A stretch of 64,000 bases of DNA from Branchipolynoe longqiensis (lineage: Eukaryota; Annelida; Polychaeta; Phyllodocida; Polynoidae). This document shows, piece after piece, positions 11,401-21,800 of the stretch. Under the pieces are notes generated by a model. That model saw only the letters and a list, made by a program, of their open reading frames with translations, searched no databases and was not told the DNA's origin. A program made the position numbers and the translations under genes. The stretch lies in contig CM059189.1 in NCBI GenBank assembly GCA_030323885.1, positions 51,557,661 through 51,621,660 of the forward strand. The letters run 5' to 3'. Each line of letters starts with the position of its first letter. Position 1 is the first letter of the stretch.

Positions 11401-11918
11401 CTGCTGACACATGGGCTCGCCAGTCTGAAATAAAACAGAAAATGTACTACTTTCTTTCTCTCTATATTAGCTAAATATCTGCATAGCTAAATAACAGATT
11501 AGCTAAATAACTGGCAAATTTCAAACGGAGTTATTACAGTTTAATGAAACTGCATAATCATGAAAATGTGATTTTGGTTTTCTATGACTGTGTTAAATTA
11601 CCAACAATACCGAGAATACGACTCTACAAAATGTTCTGTTCACGTGTTATCACATGGATGATGGAAGGATAGATAAAAGATGCAACCCTGACTCAGGCTA
11701 CTGTAATACTGGGTGAATCTTTTATCTAATGGAAGGACTACTTTTTCACAGCTTGATATTTAACATTTCAAATTTGGTTTACCTGTCTCTGTCAGATCAT
11801 CACTTAGTCGCACTCTAGAGGCCATCGTTGAAGCTGAAACTGGCAATAAATGTCTGTTGCCTCGTCGGCAGTACACACACAGCCGCCTATGGCTAAGCAG
11901 CGTGTTTCGAAATAGCAT
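5386..11918 (-). CDS. YRDC: YRDC/Sua5-family threonylcarbamoyl-AMP synthase, complete five-exon gene
   Basis: YrdC-domain proteins make threonylcarbamoyl-AMP from threonine, bicarbonate and ATP, the first step of tRNA t6A37 synthesis in cytosol and mitochondria. Exons on the minus strand: 11918-11783, 11424-11229, 9953-9719, 7815-7679, 5449-5386. They total 768 nt (255 residues plus TAA), with GT-AG introns in phases 1, 2, 0 and 2, all consistent. Motifs include PTDTIYG (about 67-73), KNR (91-93), LLPGPVTVLFER (125-136), LTSANLS (174-180) and GSTVVDLS near 216-223. The first 32 residues are Arg-rich with few acids, like a mitochondrial targeting peptide; a second in-frame Met at 32 could give a cytosolic form. 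Human YRDC is 279 residues. The four introns contain SINEs and MITEs but no coding disruption. A polyadenylation signal was not clear. Confidence 0.93.
5589..5926. mobile_element. MITE-B, copy 1 (YRDC intron 4)
   Basis: The ends are AAGCTAAGATTCCTTA and its near complement TAAGGAATCTTTGCTT, flanked by TA on both sides. The interior repeats GCATGCGAATGCGGC. Copy 2 is at 33620-34075. Confidence 0.8.
5985..6307 (-). mobile_element. SINE-1, head type 1 (YRDC intron 4)
   Basis: Near full length. SINE-1 is the dominant family here. In sense it has a tRNA-like head with A box (TGGCCGAATCGGTAGAGCG) and B box (GAGTTCGAATCCCGG type), then a body with TAGGATAGGGCAAGGACTGG and GATATCAGGTCATGGTGC, and a tail with TTAGATGTTGCCAGGACG ending in TAAAACTCCAACAACC. 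Length is about 320-340 bp. RNA polymerase III promoter boxes drive SINE transcription; mobilisation needs a LINE partner. Confidence 0.9.
6308..7036. other. YRDC intron 4, AT-rich unique DNA
   Basis: I see no exon, RNA gene or repeat family member here. It is ordinary AT-rich intron sequence with a few CpGs near 6930. Confidence 0.6.
7037..7302. mobile_element. Foldback MITE-J (YRDC intron 4)
   Basis: The left arm GCTGCCCTCTGGGTGTGTGG, then GTCGGTGCTCTC and CTACATAGGCGATATTGG, is mirrored by CAATATCGCCTATGCA, GAGAGCACCGAC and CACACACCTTGAGGGCAGC at the right. The phrase CTACATAGGCGATATTGG occurs twice in the left half, so one arm has an internal duplication. Confidence 0.75.
7395..7665. mobile_element. 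Foldback MITE-K, 13 bp from YRDC exon 4
   Basis: The left end GTCCTATAACGCTGTGTATC pairs with the right end GATACACGGCCTTATAGGAC. CATAGACTGTTC and GTTCTGTGTT are also mirrored inside. It ends only 13 bp from the exon 4 donor, so it lies at the very start of intron 4. Confidence 0.8.
7679..7815 (-). CDS. YRDC: YRDC exon 4 (GSTVVDLS strand)
   Basis: The acceptor is CCTTACTTCAG and the donor CAG|GTAGGC; 137 nt, phase 0 in and phase 2 out. The peptide starts EFSGLWPQLAMVFDGG and contains GSTVVDLS and IIRQG, the expected C-terminal portion of YrdC proteins. A plus-strand frame over the same bases is a shadow. Confidence 0.92.
7853..8144 (-). mobile_element. SINE-1, head type 1 (YRDC intron 3)
   Basis: The tail (GGTTGTTGGAGTTTTACACC) is at the low coordinate and the tRNA-like head (complement of GGGCGCGATGGCCAAATCGG) at the high one. 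It begins 37 bp upstream of exon 4 in the gene's direction, so the exon 4 acceptor region is hemmed in by repeats. Confidence 0.88.
8145..8752. other. YRDC intron 3, no recognised feature
   Basis: AT-rich sequence. Two plus-strand open frames (8398-8583 and 8580-8990) have no domain, and the second ends inside a SINE, so neither is called. Confidence 0.6.
8753..8957 (-). mobile_element. SINE-1 variant with a short alternative tail, head type 2
   Basis: The head is type 2 (sense GGGATGGCCGAATGAGTTAGA), but after TAGGATAGGGCAAGGA the usual body is replaced by a segment shared with the copy at 51380-51603 (GAATGAGGAAGAC ... CCCCTGCTTAA in sense). Two copies with the same junction indicate a real subfamily rather than a chance truncation. 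Confidence 0.75.
9283..9602 (-). mobile_element. SINE-1, head type 1 (YRDC intron 3)
   Basis: Full length, tail first (TGTTGGAGTTTTACTTCC), ending in a degraded tRNA-like head next to a second SINE fragment. Confidence 0.85.
9603..9700 (-). mobile_element. SINE-1 head fragment, type 2, abutting YRDC exon 3
   Basis: Begins CACTCAGTCACATTATCC and ends with a duplicated B-box phrase (GGTTCGAACCC then GGTTCGAATCCC). It stops about 19 bp from the exon 3 donor. Confidence 0.8.
9719..9953 (-). CDS. YRDC: YRDC exon 3 (central YrdC domain, SAN motif)
   Basis: The acceptor is TTCTCCTGCAG and the donor CAG|GTGGGT. 235 nt, 78 full codons after the split Lys. It contains LLPGPVTVLFER, GVRVPD and the conserved TSAN. 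The exon is distinctly GC-rich compared with its introns, as a constrained coding exon would be. Confidence 0.93.
10225..10483 (-). mobile_element. SINE-1, head truncated (YRDC intron 2)
   Basis: The tail and body are present; the copy ends at the GACTTGACCCGG position, so the tRNA-like head is lost. Confidence 0.85.
10484..11228. other. YRDC intron 2 remainder, no recognised feature
   Basis: AT-rich DNA. A 60-codon open frame at 10971-11153 is Lys/Asn-rich by composition and shows no domain. Confidence 0.6.
11229..11424 (-). CDS. YRDC: YRDC exon 2 (ATP/threonine-binding N-terminal part of YrdC domain)
   Basis: The acceptor is TTTATTTCAG and the donor GTAGGT. It holds the PTDTIYG loop and the KNRD motif that characterise the YrdC fold. 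196 nt, entering in phase 1 and leaving in phase 2. Confidence 0.92.
11669..11728 (+). mobile_element. 60-bp minimal copy of hAT-like MITE-E (YRDC intron 1)
   Basis: It starts ATAGATAAAAGATGC, ends GGGTGAATCTTTTATCTA, and is flanked by perfect 8-bp repeats ATGGAAGG at 11661-11668 and 11729-11736. The interior of the ~400-bp parent has been lost. Confidence 0.85.
11783..11918 (-). CDS. YRDC: YRDC exon 1 (targeting peptide)
   Basis: The exon runs from ATG (11918-11916) to a CAG|GTAAAC donor, 136 nt, leaving phase 1. It encodes 45 residues with many Arg, Leu and Ser and no acidic residue before residue 40. I chose the upstream ATG because the frame is open and the peptide has mitochondrial-presequence character; the internal ATG at residue 32 is the alternative start. 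Confidence 0.8.
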
Positions 11919-12065
11919 TAGTGTGGTCTAGTACTCTAGGTACAAACTAGATTCTCACTACAACACAGTATTATGAGTATGAGAATGTCAGTGAGTTGCA
12001 TCAGTCATCAAATTATGATGTAATCATCAGGTGTAGCTTAATTACGCCCACAGAAATGTGTCTAT

Positions 12066-12168
12066 GACAAGAGTCATTTATCCATATGATATATCATTAT
12101 TAGTTACTCCTGCATCCCTGATACTGAGACACTCTGGATATATCATATCATCATGGACAAATGACATG
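12066..12168. repeat. Small foldback (~100 bp)
   Basis: The left arm GTCATTTATCCATATGATATA is mirrored by TATATCATATCATCATGGAC and AAATGAC. Likely a remnant MITE between the two host genes. Confidence 0.65.
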
Positions 12169-12559
12169 TGAACCTTTTGATATATATGAAGATGTGTCTG
12201 ACTCTGCGTCTGCTAAACCGCAACAAACACTAACACGGTTGTGACATCTCCCAGTTTGTTAAACACTTCACTAATTAAACAAATATATATGTGCCAAAAT
12301 CAGATTTTTGGCGCCTATTAAAGTGAAATATCCAACTGATTACGGTTAATTAATGTAGTGAAAAGGAGAATACGTGTAGCAACAGCCGTGCCAGTGCAAT
12401 GACTGGGCCACTGACCAACACATGCACATGTCAAAACGGTAAAGCACAACACCAGTAACTACGCGTATGGAGGTGTTGGAGAACCCGTTTCAACAGACGC
12501 CCACTGGTACCTACACTTTCACATAGATGGCGAAACCAACTTGGGGCGCTTTGCGGAAA

Positions 12560-12567
12560 TGACGTCA
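12560..12567. promoter_or_regulatory. CRE-like palindrome TGACGTCA
   Basis: A perfect 8-bp CREB/ATF consensus, 59 bp upstream of the THAP gene start codon. Whether it is bound is unknown. Confidence 0.5.
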
Positions 12568-12626
12568 AACAGGCAGTGTTTGTATCCGGTAGTTTAACTT
12601 GAGTCACTTTTATTGTTTACACAAAG

Positions 12627-12852
12627 ATGCCAGGCTCAAACTGTGCTATAGTCGGGTGCCCGGCTTGCAAGGGAAGGCACAAAGGTTTGTCCTTCCACAG
12701 TATACCAAAAGAAAACAAATTTGAGCACACGATACATCACATGTGGCGATCCGATATGATTGCCCAGATCGGCCGGGTAGACGCTGGGTTTAACCCGGAC
12801 AAGGCAACTGTGTGCTCACGACATTTTACAGAGGACTGTTTTATAACTGTTG
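12627..12852 (+). CDS. THAP gene exon 1 (most of the THAP zinc finger)
   Basis: The ATG follows ACAAAG in an acceptable context. The exon encodes 75 residues with C-x4-C at 6-11 and C-x2-H at 63-66, and ends at a TTG|GTGGGT donor. Reading through the donor gives a stop 20 bases later, which supports splicing there. Confidence 0.88.
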
Positions 12853-15800
12853 GTGGGTATTACTGCAAATAATGATGACTTTGACACATGCACACACGTG
12901 CACACTTTAAAGATTAATTAGTAAAGTTCTGCAATTTTGAAACCGTATTTTGAACATGTCTTTTTTTTTACTGAGTTAGCTTTACTAGCTAGGTCTAGCC
13001 TACTCTAGGACCCCAGGGCCAGGTAGAGACTAGCAGAAAAATGTCAAATATCAAATAGGTTTTCAAAACAAATGTATTCTGATAACGCACTTTAAGACCT
13101 AATATGTATAAGCGATGCTTAGGGCCGACCCCCCGATGTAACTACAGCAAAGTATTTTATGATGGCGCGTCTATTTTTTTACTCCACTCGCGGTGTTCGA
13201 TTTGAAATTCTAGCAACTCGGGTGACCCGATTCGCCGTCATTTCCTCGGAGTAAACTATTAATATTTCATTTGTGCACCCATGTTGATGCCAAATTGTTC
13301 TTTATTTCTTTTATTTTTTAATAAAATCTAAGTTTTGAACTATGCGTATCGGCAAATTCTATGGCAGCGGGCATTTGTTTTGATATATATTAACCAATAG
13401 CAGAGTAGCACGGAGGAACACATACACTGGTCCCAGTGACATCATCACACCATATATGGAAGGTCTGTAGGGAGGGACCAGTGTACTTGTTCTTCGATTC
13501 GGCGTGTGCTACTCTGCGGCGGGGCATCATTAAGGGGTTAGGCCAATCGCTGTCATTCACCCTCTTTGCTGCGGAGCGAAGCTCGACAAGCCATTTCCGT
13601 TTCCGTTTGCTGGATTTTGATTATGAAGGGACACGAGTTTACAAATGGCAGCGCCCATAGGGGCCTATTTCCGTTTCCGGTTGTTGGATTTTGGCGAAAT
13701 CCTCTGTGGGTATTGTTTACTTTATGTATATCTATCTATAGACTATACGCGTGTTAGTCATTAGCCTTATATTATATTAATTCTATATTGGTAACATTTA
13801 CCGATTAGTGGGGACAAGCTCTCAAAATTTGCTTACTTTTGAGGAATTTTCTCAGCGGAACTGTCATTTTTTTTCCTGGAAAATGACCTACCAGAAAGTT
13901 GATATCTTAAACATTCGAATTACCATTCAACATTTGTACTGTTGATACATAAAACATGAGAAAAACAATGTTCTACAAGGGGTGTTTGTACACCGCGATG
14001 CTCCGCGCGGTCAACTTTTTCCTATGGAGCAAGGCATGAGGACCCGTACACACGGATTTGCAAGTCTCTACCCCAGGTGCCTAGGGCTAGGCTAGGGCCT
14101 AGGACTAGGACACCTCTATCCCTTTCTAGTTCCTCTTCTGCACATAGTAGGTACCCTCCTTAAATTTTCAAAAGGGTCCAAACATTCAAATTATAACTTC
14201 ACTTTAACCTCCACTCGAATGAATCAAAAGAATTATGCTTTTTGAGGTTGTTTTTAATATTTAAAAATTTGAGTGGGATATGTGCATTTGACAGATCCTG
14301 ATCAAACTTGACATCAAAGTTCTTGGTATGGAAAATCACCTCGTCTTCCCAGAACTGATTTTTTTTTCAAATTAGATCATTGAAAAATGTGGGTTTCCAT
14401 GGAATACAATCATGGACTAGAATCATGCCCACGTACGATATGACAGTATACTATTTACAAATACAATAAGGTAAATAAGAGTATAAGTTAAACTTAGAAC
14501 CATTATATATATATTGGACTTTTATAACTTAATGAAATGTACAGCACAATAGGGTTGCCATGGTAACCACTCAGTGCCACACCCATTGAAAATATAGGTT
14601 AGTTTCTTTATTGATGGTCAGATACTGATCAAACTTGGCATCAGGGTTCTTGTCGGAAGGGCAGATCACTTCAGTTTAACGAAACTGACTTAAAAAGTTA
14701 AGATTACTGGAATACAACCACACCAACCTATGATATATAACTGGCCAACTATTTACCAATTACCAATAAAATGATGTAAATAAGAGTACAGGTTATCCTT
14801 CGAAATATATATATATAGGACATGCATCCAAACTTTCAGTTAACAAATCAGAATTCTATTGGGGATATATCTTTACATATTTGTATATAAATATATATAT
14901 ATATATTTTACCTCGGTATACAGCCTCAGGCTAGGGAGAAGGAAGCACATCCGGGTCCAGCAATTAGCATAAACAACTCACGATTGGATTACGTTTCGTT
15001 GAGTTGCTCCCGCAATTTAGTCTACACACAAGCTAATACGCAGTAAGTATATTAATAACTGTGGTTAGCTTACTTATGATGCATTATAGCATCAAAATGG
15101 AAAGTTCAGAACTTTCTTTGGTCCATTTTGGACTAGTTTATTCAGTTATAAAAAACCAAGGATAGAACGTTCTAGATTCCTTTGTCTAAGGAACGAAACC
15201 GATTCTTAGCGGTTCTATCAACACCCGTGTGACATGGGTAGAGATGTGGGCTCTGCCTCATCTCCTGTGGAAATTCTCTCGGACTCTAATAGAGGGTGTT
15301 GTTGGAGATGCTCCTGGGTTTCTTTTATTGACTCCCCACAAACTTTTTTCAGGCGTTTCTCCGAGTTTCGTAGCATTTTTTCCAATCTGCTGGCGCAATA
15401 GTCGCAGGAGGGAGAAGTGTGCGGAACAGAGGGATGGGCGAGCCGATACACTGGTCCCGACCCCGCGTGAGATTTGGGCTTGACCCACAATCTACGCCAA
15501 AAATTTAGCTTATTACGCCTGTGTTAGAACGGTATAAACACGTTCTCTAACACCACTAGATGTCCAATTACGTTATAAACAACAAGATTGTGACATTTAG
15601 ATATACCGGGACTGACCATTCAAATTGTTTCAGATCCCGATGGCCACGAAGCGGAGTAAGCGAGTTGCAGCAGCAGCTGAGGGACGCGCTCCGAGAGGCT
15701 CGGACGAGGAGTATGACTCCTCACCGGTGTTGTCGGCCATGCCTTCACCACAGCCCGGGGCGCATATCCTTTCCGACGCGGAAGAGGAGACACGGCCTGC

Positions 15801-18800
15801 GGGCCCGACAGTGCCAGATTGGGAGACTCGGTGGGCGGCTATGGAGAGCCACATACTGTCTCTCCAACCACCGTTACCTCGGAAACGGCATTTGCCTATG
15901 CCGGGGTTCCAAGATGAGTCGGACTGGGAAGATTTCTCAGAAACAGACTCAGCGATTGAGCCTAAGGCTCCTCCTCCTCCTCCTAAACGGAGGAAGAAAA
16001 AGAAACAAGTCAGTTCTTCAGGTGATGACTTCACCAAAGAGAGGAACAAGTCGGGACTACGCAAAAAGCGTAAACCCAAGACAAAGAAGAAGAAGAAAGA
16101 TTCTTCGTCAGATTCTTCCCCAGATTCCACATCAACGGAATCAGATTCAGACACACAATACGAAGGTGTGTATGCGGCCATTGGGGGAAAAGTGTCAAAA
16201 AAGGTTGAGAAACCTAGAGCTAAGCGGGTGAAAACCACCACGCTTATGCGCGAGACCATTAATGGTCATTTCCGCACATTCAAACCGGCGGAAGTCATCT
16301 CCAAGCTAGGAGATGAACTGACGGGCATTAAAGGTGTCCCCAACTCCATCATTAAAGAGATAGATCGCGATGTAAACATGACAGGATCGCAAGAGCTTTG
16401 AAGGCGTGTTGCACATTGTGCATAAAGCGGTGCTGGGTACCCTAACGGCCATCACTCCGGTGGCAAATAGGATGCAACGAGAGAATAAGTTCTCGTCCTT
16501 GGCCAAAACCATGGACAAAGGCATCGCGATGCTCACGGCGGCAGGTAATTACCTGTCGTACAGAAGATACGAGAATGTCTTCAAGTCGGTGTGCACAGAC
16601 GCCGGCAAAGAGGTGGCCCGCTCAAAGAAGGTCACAGACAATGATTGGAAAGAGTATACGCTCTTTCTGGCCCCAGAACCGATCAAAGGGAAACCTTTAG
16701 ATAAAACAAAAATGTTCGGGGGTCAACTACAGTACCTCTTTAAAGAGGTAGAAACCGCGGCCAAGAGTGGCAGAAACATGGACGGGAAAAAGAAGCCGGA
16801 AGCCCCACGCTTTAAAAGGTCACGCGGGGATTTTCGCCCACGACGTCCAGGCAGAGGCACCAGACCGGGCTCAAACTTCAGCCAGTCTTTCCGGGGCCGG
16901 GCCGCCCGCCCAGGCTGGACCAACAACACCACACGGCCATTCGGCCGAGGCTTCAACTCCCCACGACCCTTCCCCAGGGGCGGGTCCAAGTAGAGGCCCA
17001 AACACAGACTTTTCAAGTCCCTGCCGCCTCTAAAACCACACAAACTGTAAGCAACTTTGTGGCTGGCAATATCAATAACCATGCGCTTGAATGGAACAAA
17101 ATTACCAGTGATCCAGAGATTTTAAATATAGTTAATGGTGTTCGAATTCCCTTTACACAAATTCCGGTACAAGGGAGAGTTCCTTTTCCCTATAAAATTG
17201 AACCACTTGAACGAGAGGCACTAACTGAACAGGTACACAAAATTTTGATAAAGGAATTATCCACAAAGTTACACACTGCCCAGGCGAGTTTATCTCAAAT
17301 ATCTTCTCGAGACCAAAACCTAACGGTGAAGTTCGAATGATCCTGGATTTAACAACCCTTAACAAAATGATCGAATATCGACATTTTAAAATGTTCTCTC
17401 TAGATACCGCACGAGATCTGATTACGCCAGATGCTTGGATGGCTAGTGTTGACTTACAAGATGCATATTACACAGTTTCCATAGAGAAAGAACACCGGAA
17501 ATTTCTCCGTTTTCTTTGGAATGGCCAACTCTATGAGTTTACCTGCATGCTAAATGGTTTAGCTTGTGCCCCTCGTTTGTTCACTAAACTGCTAAAGCCG
17601 TTTTTTTCAGTTATGGCTCGGAATGGTCACATAATGTTTCCTTACATAGATGATTCTTTTATAATGGTGTCAACACAAATTGATTGCGTTCACGCAGTTA
17701 TCGATTTATGTGCATTACTCACTAAATTAGGGTTTTATGTACATCCACATAAGTCAGTACTAAAACCAACAAAACAACTAAAATGTTTAGGCTTTATTTT
17801 GGATACACAATCCTTAACAGTGTCAATAACAGAACAGAAACTTAATAAGTTTTTGACAATAGCGACCCAGCTTCTTAAGTTACCAAAGCCTAAGATTAGA
17901 CAGGTCGCAGTCCTTATCGGAATAATGATATCTTATGCACCCGCTATTCTATATGGAAAAGCCCATATTAAATCTCTAGAAATAGATAAAAATTTAGCGT
18001 TAGCACGAACTAAAGGCAATTTTGAACGAAAAAGGTTTATTTCCGAAGAGGGTTTACAGGATATTGGATGGTGGATGCAACATATAGCAAATTCACCCAA
18101 TCCAATCCGTATTACGGAACCAAATACTGTAATTACCACTGATGCTTCTCTAGAGGGTTGGGGAGCCCATCAAGATGGGGTAGCAACAGGAGGTAGGTGG
18201 TTAGATGACGAAAGGTCAGACCACATTAATGCGCTAGAATTGCATGCCATTTATCTAGGCTTACGTAGCTTAGTAAAAATACCTAAATCACAAGTTAGAA
18301 TACTAACTGATAACACTACTGCTATGGCATATGTCCGTAACATGGGTGGAACAAAATCAAAGCCTTGCAATCACTTATCTAAACTGATTTGGAACTGGGC
18401 ACAGGCTCAACAAGTCTGGCTGACTGTAGCGCATATCCCAGGGTCACAAAATACACTTGCAGACCATAAAAGTAGAAAATTCCATGACCATTTAGAATGG
18501 TCCCTATATACACCCCTGTTTAAATTAATTTGTACAAAGTGGGGTACACCTGAAGTTGACTTGTTTGCATCACGAAACAATAACAAGTTGCCCTGCTATG
18601 TTTCCTGGCATCCCGAACCGGATGCTTGGAAAGTTGATGCATTTACTTTTGCCTGGGTAGATAATTATTTCTATATTTTCCCACCGTTTAGCATTATCAG
18701 CCGAGTGGTAAGAAAAATCAGCCATACTGATCGTGCCAGATTAGGACACGCAACCTTGGCTACCAGCAGTTTCACAACTGGCAAAAGAACGTATACGATT

Positions 18801-21800
18801 CCCAAGAAAGGCCGGTAACCTAACGCACCACTGACCGCTATCGGTTCACGGCGACGTGTCACCGACACCCCTATTGGCATTCCTTTTCTAAGGAAACAAC
18901 TACAGCAATTTGGATTGGATAAAATTACTGAAGACAGAATAGTAGCCGATGCATGGAGGCCAGGAATTGTCAAAATGTACACTACATACTTAAAGAAATG
19001 GGGTGTACATTGTTTGCTAATGAAAGTCAAACCAACAATTGCACAATTAGCCCGTTTTCTTCGTTCTCTAGAGGATGAAGGACTAGGGTTTGGGGTGGTC
19101 AATGCAGCCAGATGTGCGTTATCAATTGTCTTACCTAGAATTGAGGGAGATACAGTTGGTAAACATTATGTCCTTCATTATTTACTTCGGTCAATTTATC
19201 AAAGAAATCCTCCAAAACCAAAGTATAATCGCTTTTGGGATGTTTCTATAGTATTTAAGTTGTTTAAGGCTTGGCCTCACAACTCCTTGTTAGATATCAA
19301 ACAATTAGGGTTTAAGGTAGCTGTCTTGTTACTCTTAGTAACGGGACACAGAGGACAAACAATTGTTGCATTAACATTAGATGGATTAGAAATAGACAAG
19401 AAACAAGCTACGTTTGATTTAGCACAACTGCTGAAGTCGAACAGATTAGGTGACCCTTTATCTACGGTTCACTTAGACTATTTCCCAGAAGATCGTAAAT
19501 TATGTGTTGTGTCAGCCATACGGGCGTATATATCCAAGACTAAGAACTTACGTGCATCACAACAACTGTTAGTGAGCTTCATAAAGCCACATAATGCAAT
19601 TTCAAGAGACACCCTGGCCAGATGGACAATCACCGTGTTAAAATGGGCTGGAGTGGATACAGGTAAATACTCTTCCCACTCAACCAGAGGTGCCATGGTT
19701 TCCAAGGCGCGCTTGCTAGGGATTTCTGTCAAAAGAATCCTAGCGCACGCAGGCTGGAAGACGGCTAAGTCGTTTGCAAAACATTACAACAAGCGACTAG
19801 AAAAGCCTACCGGCATTGCAAAGCGCCTGCTCACCAACTAACAAGAATAGGTGAGAACAACAAACTTTAAATGTTGCAATTACTAATACAATGACACATA
19901 AACATGTTAATAATAAGAATAAAATGATATTAAGGATAAAAATGAATTATGTAAAGGTCTCCCTAGCCTGAGGCTAGCCTGAGGCTGTATACCGAGGTAA
20001 ATTGTATAGTTATACGAGTCTTACCTGGGTATAGATGATGGATAACTGTTGTTTTCCCGAGGTATAAGCCTCGGATAGACGTGGGCTAGGGCCCGCCCAC
20101 CACACCCTACCACGTCTATTCCGTTATTGTACCATTACGGGAAAATCATAGTATCCATTGTATTAAAGATCATTTTTATCCTGAATAAGTAGGTAAAGAT
20201 TGCTGGACCCGGATGTGCTTCCTTCTCCCTAGCCCACGTCTATCCGAGGCTTATACCTCGGGAAAACAACAGTTATCCATCATCTATACCCAGGTAAGAC
20301 TCGTATAACTATACTATATATATGTAATAACTAAAAATATTTAAACAATTTAAAATAAGAGTAAAAAGAGGAGGAACAGGTGATGTATACCATGTTCCAG
20401 TAGTTCCCAGCTTTCCCATGGTGCCAACTTGTGGAGCCATATGTAAGAACTACCCCGGTCTCTAGACGTTGCTCTCTTTTCCGGCTTAACCGTAGTTTTG
20501 TTCTCGGTGCTTAAGATGATTGGTCTAATTTCTCTGCATGATATAGGTCAGCGACGAAAGCTTAAGCTTGGTAGCTTGCCGACGAAATTTATACATCCGG
20601 AGGATAACATCACCGGCTCTGGAAGAAAAATGGTAAGACTAGATTGGGCATTGTTTAGTAAATCGACCCCGTAGCTTAGTTGTCACCCCATAGTTGGACA
20701 GACTGCTGGCAGGATGAGTAAATCATACTTCCACGGTTCAGGGTGCAAGGTTATAATTTCATCGAAGACGTCGCATGATTAGTGTGCCAAGTCAATCGAA
20801 AGAATGCATTCTGTCGTATGTTGGTGTCATTCTTTCAACATGCGCTCACAGACTTGTCGCCTTTATATATATATATATAAAAACAAGTTTATCACAATAA
20901 AATAACTATCTAAACCTGGTGTAGTTAATGGCTGCTTATGTTAGTAGATTAGTATTTAAATATTTAAGAACATATTGAATAACATTTTGGCATTCTTAGA
21001 TTATTTGTCATATATTGCCACCACCACACACACTTGTGTCTACCTCACAACAGGCAGTATCATTGTCTTGGGTTACTTACTGTTTCCATCGCTGAAGTCT
21101 GTAATTTGTCTCTAAAGAAAGTACTACCACTTAGCCGACCACCTTCATTGCAACGATAACAGTATTTCTCCCCAGGCGGGATGGCCGAATGAGTTGAGCG
21201 TCCATCTCCTGTTTTGGTAGATTGTGGGGTTCGAACGTTCGAACGCTGGTCAAGTCAAACCAATAACTTAACAATTTATGCTTGTCACTTCCTATCAAGG
21301 CGCTCCACATTATTAGGATAGGGCAAGGACAGGTTGGCTCAGTATCAGGATAATGTGACTGAGTTGGGTATCAGGTTGTAGTGCTGGTGGCCTGGTCTCC
21401 CAGTGGGGCAGCACAATAAAGTTAACATGAGCGCGCACTGTCACAAGTCAGTACACGTCCTGATATGACCTTAGATGTTGCCAGGAAGTAAAACTCAAAC
21501 AACGAACCAACCAGTATTGCTCATTGTTCTGTTAATACTTAGTCCGGCCCATTTCAACTTGAATTTCTTAATGAGGAAATGAATATATTGAAGTTTCTTA
21601 AATATTAAAAAAGGGAATTTTAAGAAAAGATCGCATAGTAACCCCACGCAGACTTACTTCTAAATGAATTTCTAGATTTGCCTAATGGGTCATTCTTAGA
21701 AACTGTACCACATTTTTGGTTTCCACGTTACATAGTTAATGATTTGGGTAGTAAGTCAAACAGTTATTATTGATTCTGTGTTAAGTATGCTAACAAATAC

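Larger units (their letters stand above)
11919..12626. promoter_or_regulatory. Shared divergent promoter region of YRDC and the THAP gene
   Basis: The two start codons are 708 bp apart and point away from each other. No exon is seen between them. A small foldback (12066-12168) lies in the middle, and CpG dinucleotides increase towards the THAP start. A shared promoter is inference from geometry. Confidence 0.55.
14907..20313 (+). mobile_element. Near-complete DIRS-like retrotransposon in THAP intron 1
   Basis: 5.4 kb with gag-like, RT-RNase H and tyrosine-recombinase reading frames in the canonical order. Left ITR 14931-14964 is inverted at 20199-20232. The left outer end 14907-14932 pairs with 19976-20001, and the right outer end 20229-20313 pairs with 20005-20089. 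This internal complementary region copying both outer ends is the DIRS-1 hallmark and is thought to template circle formation. Two frame changes (near 16380 and 17310) interrupt the coding sequence; the recombinase frame is intact. DIRS elements leave no target-site duplication, and I see none. Confidence 0.92.

Noticed and set aside
12627..12872. THAP ORF as a complete small protein of 81 residues
   Set aside because: The last residues after the donor do not fit the THAP domain, while the exon at 20547 restores the closing motif in the right phase.
15630..16259. Minus-strand 209-codon ORF opposite the DIRS gag
   Set aside because: It is a shadow of the lysine-rich gag frame (poly-Phe and Ser on the other strand).
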